64,000 nucleotides of DNA from Myxococcales bacterium (GTDB taxonomy: Bacteria > Myxococcota_A > Polyangia > Polyangiales > Ga0077539). Both the position numbers and the translations under genes were made by a program. A model generated the notes under the pieces. It did not search any database. It worked only from the letters and a program-made list of their open reading frames with translations, and had not been told where the DNA came from. The stretch spans positions 107,540-171,539 of the forward strand of contig JAEUKI010000071.1 in the NCBI GenBank assembly GCA_016793325.1, in the 5' to 3' direction. This document shows positions 7,924 through 17,105 of the stretch, piece by piece. Position 1 is the first letter of the stretch; each line of letters starts with the position of its first letter.

Positions 7924-8340
7924 TTACGCCGAGCGCGTGGCTGGGGGCGGCAGCAGGTAGTCGAGCGCCTTGGCCTCGTCGTCGAACACCTCGAACGCCG
8001 TGTTGCGCTCTTGGCGAATGCGGTTCATCTGCAGCTTGCCGACGGCGGTCTTCACGAGCACGGCCGAGCGAAGAAACATCTTGGACAGCTCGGGCCCGGC
8101 GTCGCGCGTCGCGCTCTCGAACTCGGGGTCCGAGCGCATCGGTCCCTCGCGCACGTCCATCAAGAACACGTGGTGCGCGAGGCGCGTCCCTGGCATCGAG
8201 GCCCGCGAGGCTTCGAGCGACGCGCGAACGGTCTTCGCGTCGGGGTACGGCGTCGCTTTGCGCCGATAGATCACCAGCTTTCGGTCGGGAAAATACGTCA
8301 CGGTCGCGTAGGGGTCGTCGTAGACGGTACGTTCGCTCAT
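7924..8340 (-). CDS. Hypothetical protein, about 138 residues, small cytoplasmic alpha/beta fold
   Basis: Not recognised. The chain begins MSERTVYDDPYATVTYFPDRKLVIYRR, resembling an N-terminal beta-hairpin. It continues with a helix rich in Arg/Ser/Ala (VRASLEASRASMPG), a strand LAHHVFLMDVREGP, and a C-terminal helix NTAFEVFDDEAKALDYLL. The strand-helix pattern with an aspartate after a hydrophobic strand is reminiscent of STAS/SpoIIAA-like proteins, but this is only a guess. An in-frame ATG at 8361 would add seven residues. The gene is divergent from uvrA and convergent with the proposed non-coding RNA. Confidence 0.65.
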   Translation of the reverse strand: MSERTVYDDPYATVTYFPDRKLVIYRRKATPYPDAKTVRASLEASRASMPGTRLAHHVFLMDVREGPMRSDPEFESATRDAGPELSKMFLRSAVLVKTAVGKLQMNRIRQERNTAFEVFDDEAKALDYLLPPPATRSA

Positions 8341-8477
8341 GTCCGCGTAACGCTTGGGCATAGTGCCCCGCGCGCGAGTGACAAGCGATTGGGTAGCGTC
8401 ACCAATGACGAAGTTTCGTTAACTGCGCGCGAGGGGCTCTCGGTCACGAGCGCGCGGTGATACGCACCTCGCTCCGA

Positions 8478-11339
8478 ATGAACGCAGCGCGCAGAGGTCA
8501 CTCGCACGGCGAGGACATCATCGAGATCATCGGCGCACGGGAGCACAACCTCCACGTCGACAAGCTCGTCCTCCCGAAGCACTCGTTGGTGGTCTTCACG
8601 GGCCCGTCGGGGTCGGGCAAGAGCTCGCTGGCGTTCGACACGCTCTACGCCGAAGGGCAGCGGCGGTACGTCGAGTCGCTGAGCGCGTACGCGCGGCAAT
8701 TTCTCGGGCGTCTCGATCGTCCTGCGGTCGAGCGCATCCGCGGCCTCGCGCCCACGATCGCGATCGAGCAGAAATCCGCCAGCGGAAATCCACGCTCGAC
8801 CGTTGGCACCATCACCGAGGTCTACGACTACCTCCGCGTGCTCTACGCGAAAGCGGGTCGTCAGCACTGCACGAGCTGCGGCAAAGAAGTGCGCGGCCGC
8901 TCGGTGGACGAAGTGGTCGGCGATGTCTTCGCGTTTGCGAAGGGACAGCGCGTCACGGTGCTCGCGCCGCTCGCGGCCAACCGCAAGGGCGAGTTCAAGG
9001 ACGTGCTCACCGGCTTCGAAGGGCGTGGATTCACGCGCGTTCGAATCGATGGAACCGTGCATCGCTTGGACGCGCTGCCGACGGTGGACAAGAAGAAGAA
9101 GCACGACGTCGAGCTCGTGATCGATCGCGTCGCGGCGCGGGACGAAGACCGACGAAGGCTCGCCGAGGCGGTCGAGCTCGCGCTCAAAGAAGCGAAGGGC
9201 GAGTGCCTGGTGCTACCCGACGGCGACGGAGCGGAGGCGCATCGCTTCTCCGAGTCGCGCTCGTGTTGCGGGATCGCGTACCCCGAGCTCAGCCCGCAGA
9301 GCTTCTCGTTCAACTCGCCGCTCGGGATGTGCCCGGCGTGCAACGGGTTGGGCACGCGGCTCGAGATGGATCCTGCGTTGATCATTCCCGACGCGACCAA
9401 GAGCATCAACGACGGAGCGATCGCGCCCTGGGCGACGGCGGTCGATCGCGGCGAGGGGTGGACGTTTCGCATCATCGAGGCGATGGCGAAGGCCACGGGC
9501 GTCGACCTCGACAAGCCGTGGAAGAAGCTCCCCGAAAAACAGCGGCAACAAGTGCTGTTCGGCCTCGGCGACAAGCGCATGCGCGTGACGTGGGGCAAGG
9601 AGGGCTCGGAGAGCCACGGGTCGTGGGCGATTCGATTCCACGGGGTAATTCCCACGCTGATGCGCAGGTACCAAGAGACCTCGAGCGAGCGGATGCGCGA
9701 GGTGTATCGAAAGTACCTTCGGGATGTTCCTTGTGACGCGTGCGAGGGTCGGCGGCTTCGACCCGAGAGCCTCGCGGTCAAGCTCTCGGGCAAGAGCGTG
9801 GCGGACTTCACGGCGCTCTCCGTGGACAACGCGAGCAAGCACGCGGACGGGCTCTCGCTCACGGAGAACGAGCTGAAGATCGCCGAAGGAGTCCTTCGCG
9901 AAGTGCGCGCGCGCCTGGGCTTCTTGCGCAACGTCGGGCTCGGGTACCTCACGCTCGACCGCGCGGGGCCCTCGCTTTCGGGCGGCGAAGCGCAGCGCAT
10001 TCGCCTCGCGAGTCAGCTCGGCAGCGAGCTCACGGGCGTGTTGTACGTGCTCGACGAGCCGTCGATCGGGCTGCACCCGCGGGACAATCAACGGTTGCTG
10101 CAAGCGCTCGAAGGGCTGCGCGACATCGGCAACAGCGTGCTCGTCGTCGAGCACGACGAGGACACCATTCGCCGCGCGGATCACGTCGTCGAATTTGGTC
10201 CCGGGGCGGGCCACCTCGGCGGAAAGGTCGTCTTCGAGGGCGCGCCGAAGGACCTCGAGCGACACAAGGGCAGCGCGACGGGAGACTTTCTCGCGGGCCG
10301 TCGTCGCATCGCGAGGCCGAGCGAGCGCCGCAAGCCCAAGGGCAAGCTCACGATCCGCGGCGCCAAAGAGAACAACCTCAAGAACGTCACGGTGGACATT
10401 CCCCTCGGGTGCTTCGTCGCGGTGACGGGGCCCTCGGGCGCAGGCAAGAGCTCGCTCGTGCAGGGGATTCTCTTGCCCGCGCTCTCGCACGCGCTGCACG
10501 GAGCCACCGAAGCGCCCGGCGCGCACGAGGGCATCGACGGCATCGCGCGGCTCGACAAGATCATCGCGATCGATCAACAGCCCATCGGTCGAACGCCCCG
10601 CTCGAATCCCGGGACGTACACGAAGCTCTTCGACGACATCCGCGAGGTGTTCGCGAATTTGCCCGAGGCGCGCGCGCGCGGCTTCGAAGCGTCCCGCTTC
10701 AGCTTCAACGTGAAGGGCGGCCGATGCGAGTCGTGTCAGGGCGACGGCGTCGTGAAGGTCGAGATGCACTTTCTCTCGGACGTGTACGTCACGTGCGAGG
10801 TGTGCAAAGGGCTTCGCTACAACGACGCGACGCTGTCCATTCGCTACAAGGGCAAGTCGATCACGGACGTCCTCGAGCTGAGCGTCGACGAGTGCCACGC
10901 GCTCTTCTCTGCGCATCCGTCGGTCGCGCGCGGGCTGCAAACGCTTCGCGACGTGGGCCTCGGGTACATGAAGCTCGGTCAGCGCGCGACGACGCTCTCG
11001 GGCGGAGAAGCGCAGCGCGTCAAGCTCTCGCGCGAGCTCGCGCGGCGAGAGACGGGCAAGACGCTGTACGTGCTCGACGAGCCGACGACGGGGCTTCACT
11101 TCGTCGACGTCGAGAAGCTGCTCGCGGTGCTCCAGCGCCTCGTCGATCAGGGCAACACGGTCCTCGTGATCGAGCACAACCTCGACGTCGTTCAGTGCGC
11201 GGACTGGGTCATCGACCTCGGCCCCGAGGGCGGCGACGGCGGGGGAAAGCTCATCGCCGAGGGCACGCCCGAGCGCGTCGCCAAAGTGAAGGCCTCGCCC
11301 ACCGCGCCGTTTCTCGAAGAGCTGCTCTCGCGCGCGTAG
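8478..11339 (+). CDS. uvrA: UvrABC nucleotide-excision-repair ATPase subunit A
   Basis: About 953 residues, normal for UvrA, which scans DNA for bulky lesions and loads UvrB. The first ABC module has Walker A GPSGSGKSS near residue 43, then RPAVERIRGLAPTIAIEQKS and NPRSTVGTITEVYDYLR. Both modules carry the signature LSGGEAQR. The second Walker A is GPSGAGKSS, and the C-terminal zinc module is intact as CESC...CEVC. In the first zinc module the usual CxxC before GxxxPEL is contracted to adjacent cysteines (SCCGIAYPEL), while the partner CPAC is present. I prefer ATG 8478; an in-frame GTG at 8457 adds seven residues, and neither has a clear ribosome site. Confidence 0.95.
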   Translation: MNAARRGHSHGEDIIEIIGAREHNLHVDKLVLPKHSLVVFTGPSGSGKSSLAFDTLYAEGQRRYVESLSAYARQFLGRLDRPAVERIRGLAPTIAIEQKSASGNPRSTVGTITEVYDYLRVLYAKAGRQHCTSCGKEVRGRSVDEVVGDVFAFAKGQRVTVLAPLAANRKGEFKDVLTGFEGRGFTRVRIDGTVHRLDALPTVDKKKKHDVELVIDRVAARDEDRRRLAEAVELALKEAKGECLVLPDGDGAEAHRFSESRSCCGIAYPELSPQSFSFNSPLGMCPACNGLGTRLEMDPALIIPDATKSINDGAIAPWATAVDRGEGWTFRIIEAMAKATGVDLDKPWKKLPEKQRQQVLFGLGDKRMRVTWGKEGSESHGSWAIRFHGVIPTLMRRYQETSSERMREVYRKYLRDVPCDACEGRRLRPESLAVKLSGKSVADFTALSVDNASKHADGLSLTENELKIAEGVLREVRARLGFLRNVGLGYLTLDRAGPSLSGGEAQRIRLASQLGSELTGVLYVLDEPSIGLHPRDNQRLLQALEGLRDIGNSVLVVEHDEDTIRRADHVVEFGPGAGHLGGKVVFEGAPKDLERHKGSATGDFLAGRRRIARPSERRKPKGKLTIRGAKENNLKNVTVDIPLGCFVAVTGPSGAGKSSLVQGILLPALSHALHGATEAPGAHEGIDGIARLDKIIAIDQQPIGRTPRSNPGTYTKLFDDIREVFANLPEARARGFEASRFSFNVKGGRCESCQGDGVVKVEMHFLSDVYVTCEVCKGLRYNDATLSIRYKGKSITDVLELSVDECHALFSAHPSVARGLQTLRDVGLGYMKLGQRATTLSGGEAQRVKLSRELARRETGKTLYVLDEPTTGLHFVDVEKLLAVLQRLVDQGNTVLVIEHNLDVVQCADWVIDLGPEGGDGGGKLIAEGTPERVAKVKASPTAPFLEELLSRA

Positions 11340-11357
11340 GGCACAATCGCTCGCGCG

Positions 11358-12260
11358 ATGGTCGGCAAGCCGAAGGCGAGCAAGGCTCGAAGCAAAGCCA
11401 CGGCTTCGCGCGCGCCCAGCGACGAACGAGAGCCTGGCGCGGACGAAGGCGCCAAGGACCTCAACGATCGCTCGATCGCGGACACATCGCGGATCGCGGG
11501 GCTCGACGCGGCCGCATTTGCGCAGCGATTCTTCCAGCCCGCCTACACGCAGCGCGCCGAGGCGTTGGCGTCGGTCGCGGGCGTCTCGGATCCGTCCGAG
11601 GCGTGGGAGGTGCTCGCGGCGCGCGAGCTCATCTCGCTCGACTGGGTGAGCGCGGGCGCGCGACAGGTGGCCGTCGACGGCGCGCCGTGTGAGCTCTGCG
11701 AAGATCGAGTTGAATTCGTGGGTCACGATCCGAGCTGCGAGCGCGCGAACGTTCCAGCGACGGTGCTGGCGGCCGCGACGCTGGCGGCGGACCCCGCGGG
11801 CGTCGTCGCGGCCGAGCGGCTCGCGCGCGAGGCGTACGGGAGGCTCGGCGCGGGGACGATCGAGGGCGCCGCGCGCGTCGTGTGGCGCGTGATCGACCCG
11901 GTCGAGCGCGAGCCGTTGGCCGCGCGACGGCCTGGGCAATCGAAGGCGAAGCAGTCCGCCCTGACGACCTGGAAGGACGCCAGCCGCTTTCGCGACGCGC
12001 TCCACGAGCACCTGAAGCGCATCGCGCCGTCGAAGCAGCGGGATCGTCGCGTCGCTGCGGAGGTGCGGCTGGGGGGGTGGTTCATGAGCGCGATCACGGA
12101 CGCGACGAACGCGTGGAAGTGGGCCGCCGCTGCGCGCGAGAAGCGCGCGAACCCGTTCGAGCCGATCACGCGCGTGTGGGCGCTCGGCTACGGCGTGGAC
12201 GTGATCGACGACGACTACATCGTGCTCGTCGCGCGGTCGCTCACCGCGAAGCTCTCGTGA
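11358..12260 (+). CDS. Hypothetical protein, 300 residues, Ala/Arg-rich
   Basis: Not recognised. It starts 18 nt after uvrA on the same strand and may be co-transcribed. The first 35 residues are basic and Ser/Ala-rich, probably disordered. The body is helical (AAFAQRFFQPAYTQRAEALASVAG, here abbreviated in meaning as an amphipathic helix). A CELC pair near residue 113 followed by HDPSC suggests a small metal site. A central Ala-rich helical stretch and a C-terminal GYGVDVIDDDYIVLVA complete it. The stop lies only 4 nt from the convergent stop of the kinase gene. No link to DNA repair is evident beyond position. Confidence 0.7.
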   Translation: MVGKPKASKARSKATASRAPSDEREPGADEGAKDLNDRSIADTSRIAGLDAAAFAQRFFQPAYTQRAEALASVAGVSDPSEAWEVLAARELISLDWVSAGARQVAVDGAPCELCEDRVEFVGHDPSCERANVPATVLAAATLAADPAGVVAAERLAREAYGRLGAGTIEGAARVVWRVIDPVEREPLAARRPGQSKAKQSALTTWKDASRFRDALHEHLKRIAPSKQRDRRVAAEVRLGGWFMSAITDATNAWKWAAAAREKRANPFEPITRVWALGYGVDVIDDDYIVLVARSLTAKLS

Positions 12261-12264
12261 GCGC

Positions 12265-14241
12265 TCAGCTGTCTTGCGCCTCTTGCTCTGCCGATCGCGC
12301 GAAGAGCTCGCGGGTGCGCGCGCGAAACGCCGCGCGTCGCTCTTGAATTCGTGCTCTGTCCTGCTGCGGGAGCCACAGGCGCACGATCGCCACGGTGAAC
12401 ACGGCGTTGCTCAGGCTCATGACCCAGAGCGTGAGGGACGGCTCTCCCGCGGCGACGAAGAAGCAGAGCGCGTCGAGCGCCGCGAGCGCGACGAACCAGC
12501 GCTCGACCCACACGGCGACGAGGAGCTTCGTGAGCGCCCAGGTGAGCACGTACACGGCCATCAAGCGCTGCGGGCTCATGCCCATGGTCGGCGCTGCGCC
12601 GAGGAGCAGAAACTGCACGACGAGCTGAACGCCCATCGTCGCTGACAGTCCGCGGTTGACCTGCGTGCGCCCCATCGACTCGCGGGCCCAGAGGCGAAAC
12701 ACCGAACCGACGAGGAAAAATCCAGCCATCGCGACGCCGATCGCGCGGTACGAGACGGGGTAGCCCTGGCGTTCGAGGATCGCTCCGACGAGCGGGAGCA
12801 CCGTCCACGTCACGCCCATCAAGACGCCGAGCATCATGCGCGTCCGCGTTCCTGCTTGCATGTCGTAGTCGTCGGCGAGCTTTCGCAGGCGCTCGTCCTC
12901 GGCGTTTCGCGCTTGGATCGCGCGCTCGATCCGCGCGGCGAGCGCGGGCTCGATCGACGAGAGCTCTCGCGACAGGGCTCGCGCCGCGAGGGCGTCCCCG
13001 TCCGAGAGCTCTGCGTCGATGACGGCGATGAGCGCTTTGTCGAGCCCTTGGCGCGCCGTCGTGTTCTCGGGCCACGCCTCGAGCGCGGCGCGATAGCCGA
13101 AGCGGCACTCGCCGAGCAGGTTGAACACCGCCGCCGATCGGTCGGGCCCGGGCTGCTCGGTCGCGAGGAGCTCGAGCATCCGATCGAGGCTCTTTCGCGC
13201 GCGAAACGCGAGGCGACGCGATCCTCGGTGCTGCAGGTACTCTTCGATCGCGCTCTTCAGCGCCGCGGCGTCTTCGAAGCGGTCCTGCGGTTTGCGCGCG
13301 AGGGCTCGCTCGGCGATCGCGCGCGCCTCCGAGGGAAATCCCTGCGGAAACTCGATCTTCGACTCGATGATGCTCGCGAAGATCTGCTGGAGGTTCTCTC
13401 CGCGGTGCGGTGGCTCGCCCGAGAAGAGCTCGAAGAGCATCGCGCCGAGCAGGTAGACGTCGGTGCGCGGCGTGATGAGCTCGGGCGTTTGCTCGAGCTG
13501 CTCGGGCGCCATGTAGTTGGGCGTCCCTGCAATTTCAGTGGCGAACGCGCGGTCGGGCAGCCGTCCCGTCGGGTCCGGGAACACGCTGACGGCGATGCCC
13601 CAGTCGAGCACGTAGACCTCGCCGAACGCGCCGATCATCACGTTCTCGGGCTTGAGATCTCGGTGGATGATCCCCTTGGTGTGCGCGAAGTGCACGGCGT
13701 TGCACACGCTGAGCAGCACGCGAAGGTGCCACTCGACGGGGTCTTGCGAGGAGAATTTCTCGCGAACGGCGTCGGGGTCCGAGAGCAGCGCGCTCCACGA
13801 TTGCCCCTCGATGCGCTTCATCACGATGACGGGCGCGCCCTGCTCGTCGATCGCGACGTCGTACACAGGGACGATGTTCGGGTGCTCGAGCGAGCCGGTG
13901 ACCCACGCCTCGCGGAGCGCTCGGAGCGCGGCGTGCGTCGTGTCGCCGTCGCTCGGTCGCAGGGTTTTTACTGCGATCTCGCGCCCCATCGAGACCTGCT
14001 CGGCGAGGCGCACCACGCCCATCCCGCCCTCGCCGAGGGTGGCACCAGAAATCAACCGTTCGCTGAGAGACTTCTTGCTGAGCTCGGCGAGCCGCGCGAG
14101 CGCCTCCGCTGCGCCGACCGGGGCGAGCTTCGGTTGAATCGTCTCGGACGGCCGCTGCTCGACGGTCTTTGCGAAGTCGAGCTCGCCGAGCGCCGCGACG
14201 CGCGAGTCGATCGTGCGCGCCGTGTCTAAACCGCCACTCAT
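12265..14241 (-). CDS. Serine/threonine protein kinase with C-terminal multi-pass membrane domain
   Basis: 658 residues. A disordered N-terminus of about 60 residues leads into a Hanks-type kinase: glycine loop LGEGGMGVVRLAEQ, catalytic Lys in IAVKTL, HRDLKPEN near residue 195, and the activation segment ending PNYMAPEQ. The metal-binding DFG is DWG (VLDWGIAV). After the kinase comes a helical linker with TPR-like character (residues 350-455), then about six transmembrane helices between 463 and 635, and a basic cytoplasmic tail. The membrane part has no extracellular sensor that I can identify. It resembles the many Pkn kinases of myxobacteria; its targets are unknown. Confidence 0.9.
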   Translation of the reverse strand: MSGGLDTARTIDSRVAALGELDFAKTVEQRPSETIQPKLAPVGAAEALARLAELSKKSLSERLISGATLGEGGMGVVRLAEQVSMGREIAVKTLRPSDGDTTHAALRALREAWVTGSLEHPNIVPVYDVAIDEQGAPVIVMKRIEGQSWSALLSDPDAVREKFSSQDPVEWHLRVLLSVCNAVHFAHTKGIIHRDLKPENVMIGAFGEVYVLDWGIAVSVFPDPTGRLPDRAFATEIAGTPNYMAPEQLEQTPELITPRTDVYLLGAMLFELFSGEPPHRGENLQQIFASIIESKIEFPQGFPSEARAIAERALARKPQDRFEDAAALKSAIEEYLQHRGSRRLAFRARKSLDRMLELLATEQPGPDRSAAVFNLLGECRFGYRAALEAWPENTTARQGLDKALIAVIDAELSDGDALAARALSRELSSIEPALAARIERAIQARNAEDERLRKLADDYDMQAGTRTRMMLGVLMGVTWTVLPLVGAILERQGYPVSYRAIGVAMAGFFLVGSVFRLWARESMGRTQVNRGLSATMGVQLVVQFLLLGAAPTMGMSPQRLMAVYVLTWALTKLLVAVWVERWFVALAALDALCFFVAAGEPSLTLWVMSLSNAVFTVAIVRLWLPQQDRARIQERRAAFRARTRELFARSAEQEAQDS

Positions 14242-14429
14242 CCGATCACCGCACTTTCATCGATTGATTCGTGGCGGTTCGACTTGATTTCAGCCACGCC
14301 GATGCTCGGCTCACTTCTACGACGTTCAATTGGGGCGTGGTTTAGCTCGGCGTCCTGCGGGTTCGGTGCGTTCGACGGCAATTTTGCTGCTCGCGAGGGG
14401 GTGTACCACGGACCCGCGCGTCGCGCGGC

Positions 14430-15086
14430 TCAGCCCCAGCGCAGGTCGCCGACGGACGTCGGCATGATCACGTAGACGCACGCCTCGGCGCCGTTTCGAA
14501 AGCACTCGCGCTGCGAGACCATCGTCGCGACGCCCAGGGTCGCGCAGGCTTCCGAGAGGATTCCCTCTTCCATCGCGCAGTGGTGCGGCGTGGTCTTCTC
14601 GAGCTCAGCGAGCGTCGAAGAGAACGATCGCACAGTCCACCCCCCGATGCGCGTGCCTCGGTTGGCGTGGTTGTACATGCCATCGATGCCGTACACGAGG
14701 TCCCTCGCGACGCGGGCGGCCTCTTTGAATCGCGCGGCGTGCGTGCGCTGAAAGAGCAGTCGGCCCATGCGGCGAAGCCCGTTGTGGCCGATGCGCGTGT
14801 CGATCGTCTCCATGAGATCGAGCAGCAAGCCGATCGGATACCAGCGATCCGCGACGAGCCCTTCGAGCTTCGAGGCTGCTTCGACGCCGAGGACCTTGCG
14901 GCACGTCCCGTGGATCTCGTCGTCGCTGGTCGCCTTCGACAGGAACGCGAGCGCGTCGCGCACCGCGAGGATGTCCGAGCCGAGCGTCTCGTGGCGCAGC
15001 CCTTCGTAGCCGCGCGGACGGCGCGCGGCGCGCGTGCTTCCCGCGGCTGGTGTAGCGCGGGCGGGCTTCATCGGATCGTCGCTCAT
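14430..15086 (-). CDS. V4R/heme-NO-binding-like sensory domain protein
   Basis: 218 residues from ATG 15086. A basic, Ala/Pro/Arg-rich lead is followed by an alpha-helical region (WYPIGLLLDLMETID, MGRLLFQRTHAARFKEAARV). The end carries a Cys-Gly-Cys hallmark (CFRNGAEACVYVIMP) after a strand pair, the signature layout of the 4-vinyl-reductase (V4R)/HNOB/DUF2378 superfamily that binds small hydrophobic ligands or heme. The ligand is unknown. It lies divergent from the sensor-kinase gene and next to the Ser/Thr kinase, a context that fits signalling. Confidence 0.55.
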   Translation of the reverse strand: MSDDPMKPARATPAAGSTRAARRPRGYEGLRHETLGSDILAVRDALAFLSKATSDDEIHGTCRKVLGVEAASKLEGLVADRWYPIGLLLDLMETIDTRIGHNGLRRMGRLLFQRTHAARFKEAARVARDLVYGIDGMYNHANRGTRIGGWTVRSFSSTLAELEKTTPHHCAMEEGILSEACATLGVATMVSQRECFRNGAEACVYVIMPTSVGDLRWG

Positions 15087-15163
15087 CGCGGTGCATTCTC
15101 GCGCGAAACGCGGTCGCCCCGTAGGCGAATTCGTGGGCGCGACGATTCGCGGCGCTGTGGCCT

Positions 15164-15191
15164 TTGACCCCACCAGCGCCCGCGGTACATC
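15164..15191 (+). promoter_or_regulatory. Possible sigma-70-type promoter for the LytS/LytTR pair
   Basis: TTGACC (15164-15169) lies 16 nt before TACATC (15186-15191), in the gap between the divergent V4R-like and histidine-kinase genes. The -35 matches well and the -10 only weakly. Initiation near 15198 would leave a short leader before the ATG at 15212. Confidence 0.25.
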
Positions 15192-15211
15192 GGTCTGTGG
15201 AATCGCTGCGA

Positions 15212-16321
15212 ATGCAGTCGGTCGACGAACCCAACACGCCAGCGCGAGCGCGCGGTCGCGACGGTGATCGCGAGCTCCGCCCCGAGTATTTCTGGCTCTA
15301 CGCGACGATCGCGATCACTGCTGTCGAGGTGGCCGCGTACGTCTCGGGCTCGCTCGGATCGAGGGCGCCGATCCTTCGTTCGATCGCGGGAATGTCCCCG
15401 TGGATCGTGCTGAGCGTGATCTTCGTGACGCTCTATCAGGGCACGGCGCAGCGCGTCGTGGCGAGGCTCGAGCCCAAGTTGAATCCGTGGGTCGCCCACG
15501 TGTTGATCGTGGGCGTGATCGCGTTCGTCGTGGGCATGGTGCTGCACAGCGCGCACGGGGCGATGGGGCTCGAGTTGACGACGCGCGGGTACTTCGTGAC
15601 CGAGTGCGTCGCGATGTCGTGGATCGTGACGCTCCCTGCGGTGGCGATCGACCGCGCGCGGCGACGCGAGCGCGAGATCGCGGCGAGGCTCGAGCGCGCC
15701 GAGCGCGCCGCGGTGGACGCGCAGCTGCGCGCGCTGCAGGCGCAGACCAACCCGCACTTTTTGTTCAACAGCCTCAACATCGTCGCGGGGCTCATTCACG
15801 AGGATCCCGCGTTGGCCGAGCGGACGCTCGAGCGCTTCGCGGGGCTCTTTCGCTACGCGATCGAGGGGGCGCGGTCGGACCGCGTGAGGCTCGATCGAGA
15901 GCTCGCGTTCATCGAGGACTACCTCGAGGTGCAGCGGCTCCGCTTCGGCGAGCGGCTCGAGACCGAGATCGACGCGGACGCGCGCGCGCTGTGCGTCGAG
16001 ATCGCGCCGCTGCTCTTGCAGCCGCTCGTCGAAAACGCGGTGCTCCACGGGATGTCCGACGGTCGCGCGCTGCGGGTCTCGATCACGGTTCGGCTCGAAG
16101 AAGACGGCGTTCGCGTGCGCGTGTGCGACGACGGCCCCGGCCTCGGACGCAGCCGCCATCGGGGAACGCAGAGCTCGCTCGACTCCCTCCGCGCCCGCGT
16201 CGGAGCGATCGCAGGGGCCTCGATTTGGATCCGCGATCGATCTCCCGCCGGCGTCGAAGCAGAGGTATTTCTACCAGCGGACGAAGCGCTCCGATCGATG
16301 CAGCTCATGGAGAAGCAATGA
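15212..16321 (+). CDS. LytS/YehU-type membrane histidine kinase
   Basis: About 369 residues from ATG 15212 (an upstream TTG at 15164 is in frame). Four transmembrane helices occupy residues 25-145 (starting YFWLYATIAITAVEVAAYV). A coiled linker rich in Arg/Glu/Ala follows, then the His_kinase motif QTNPHFLFNSLN with the phosphoacceptor His, an N-box QPLVENAVLHG and a G-box DDGPGLG. The family senses envelope signals and phosphorylates LytTR regulators. Its stop overlaps the next start (ATGA), so kinase and regulator are translationally coupled. The signal is unknown. Confidence 0.9.
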   Translation: MQSVDEPNTPARARGRDGDRELRPEYFWLYATIAITAVEVAAYVSGSLGSRAPILRSIAGMSPWIVLSVIFVTLYQGTAQRVVARLEPKLNPWVAHVLIVGVIAFVVGMVLHSAHGAMGLELTTRGYFVTECVAMSWIVTLPAVAIDRARRREREIAARLERAERAAVDAQLRALQAQTNPHFLFNSLNIVAGLIHEDPALAERTLERFAGLFRYAIEGARSDRVRLDRELAFIEDYLEVQRLRFGERLETEIDADARALCVEIAPLLLQPLVENAVLHGMSDGRALRVSITVRLEEDGVRVRVCDDGPGLGRSRHRGTQSSLDSLRARVGAIAGASIWIRDRSPAGVEAEVFLPADEALRSMQLMEKQ

Positions 16322-17058
16322 AGGTCCTCGTCGTCGACGACGAGCCGATCGCGCGGCGGCGCATGACCCGGATGCTCCGCGCGATCCCGTTGATCGAGGT
16401 CGTCGGAGAAGCGCGCGACGGCCTCGAAGCGGTCTCGAAGGCCAACGAGCTCGCGCCAGACCTCCTCGTGCTCGACATCGAGATGCCGGCGCTCGACGGA
16501 GTGACCCTCGCGCAGCGCGTGAAGCCGCTGCCGTTGGTGCTCTTCGTCACGGCGCACGCCGAGCACGCGGTCGAGGCGTTCGACGTCAACGCGGTGGACT
16601 ATTTGCTCAAGCCCGTGCAGCAAGAGCGGCTCGCGCTCGCCATCGATCGCGCGCGCGAACGACTGGCGCGCAAAGCCGACGGGCCGCTGGCCGCGACGGA
16701 GGGGGCTGGCGCGCAGAGCGCCGCGAGCGAGGGCGCGCCGCGGGTCGTCAGCCGATCGAACGGGGTGACGCGGTTCTTCGACGCCCAGCAAATCACCAGG
16801 TTTTGGGCGAAGGACAAGTGCACGCTCTTCGTGGTGAGCGGCGAAGAGCACTTCTGCGACGAGTCGCTCGACACGCTCGAAGAGCGCCTCGCGCGCGTGG
16901 GCTTCGTGCGCGTGCATCGCGCGGAGTTGGTCAACGCCAAGCGCGTTCGAGCGCTGCACCAGCGGAGCGGGACGACGCACATCGAGCTCGACGACGGGAC
17001 GCAGGTGCCCGTCGCGCGTCGCGCGCTCTCGGCGGTGAAAACAGCGTTGGGGTTGTGA
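16318..17058 (+). CDS. LytTR-family response regulator
   Basis: 246 residues. The receiver domain starts VLVVDDEPIARRR, with the phosphorylated Asp in LLVLDIEMPALDG, Thr in FVTAH and Lys in YLLKPV. A low-complexity Ala/Gly linker separates it from a C-terminal LytTR DNA-binding domain (VRVHRAELVNAKRV, then GTQVPVARR). LytTR regulators bind paired short direct repeats upstream of targets; none was identified here. It is coupled to the sensor kinase by a 4-nt overlap. Confidence 0.92.
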   Translation: MKVLVVDDEPIARRRMTRMLRAIPLIEVVGEARDGLEAVSKANELAPDLLVLDIEMPALDGVTLAQRVKPLPLVLFVTAHAEHAVEAFDVNAVDYLLKPVQQERLALAIDRARERLARKADGPLAATEGAGAQSAASEGAPRVVSRSNGVTRFFDAQQITRFWAKDKCTLFVVSGEEHFCDESLDTLEERLARVGFVRVHRAELVNAKRVRALHQRSGTTHIELDDGTQVPVARRALSAVKTALGL

Positions 17059-17105
17059 CGCTCGCGCTGTGTTCATCGCGCAAATCGCGCACGAGCGTTG
17101 ATTCG

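Noticed and set aside
8457..8477. Upstream GTG as the uvrA start
   Set aside because: It cannot be excluded, but it adds residues not seen in the family and has no better ribosome site than the ATG at 8478.
9213..12011. A 932-codon open frame antisense to uvrA and the following gene
   Set aside because: Shadow of uvrA; composition mirrors the complementary codon bias.
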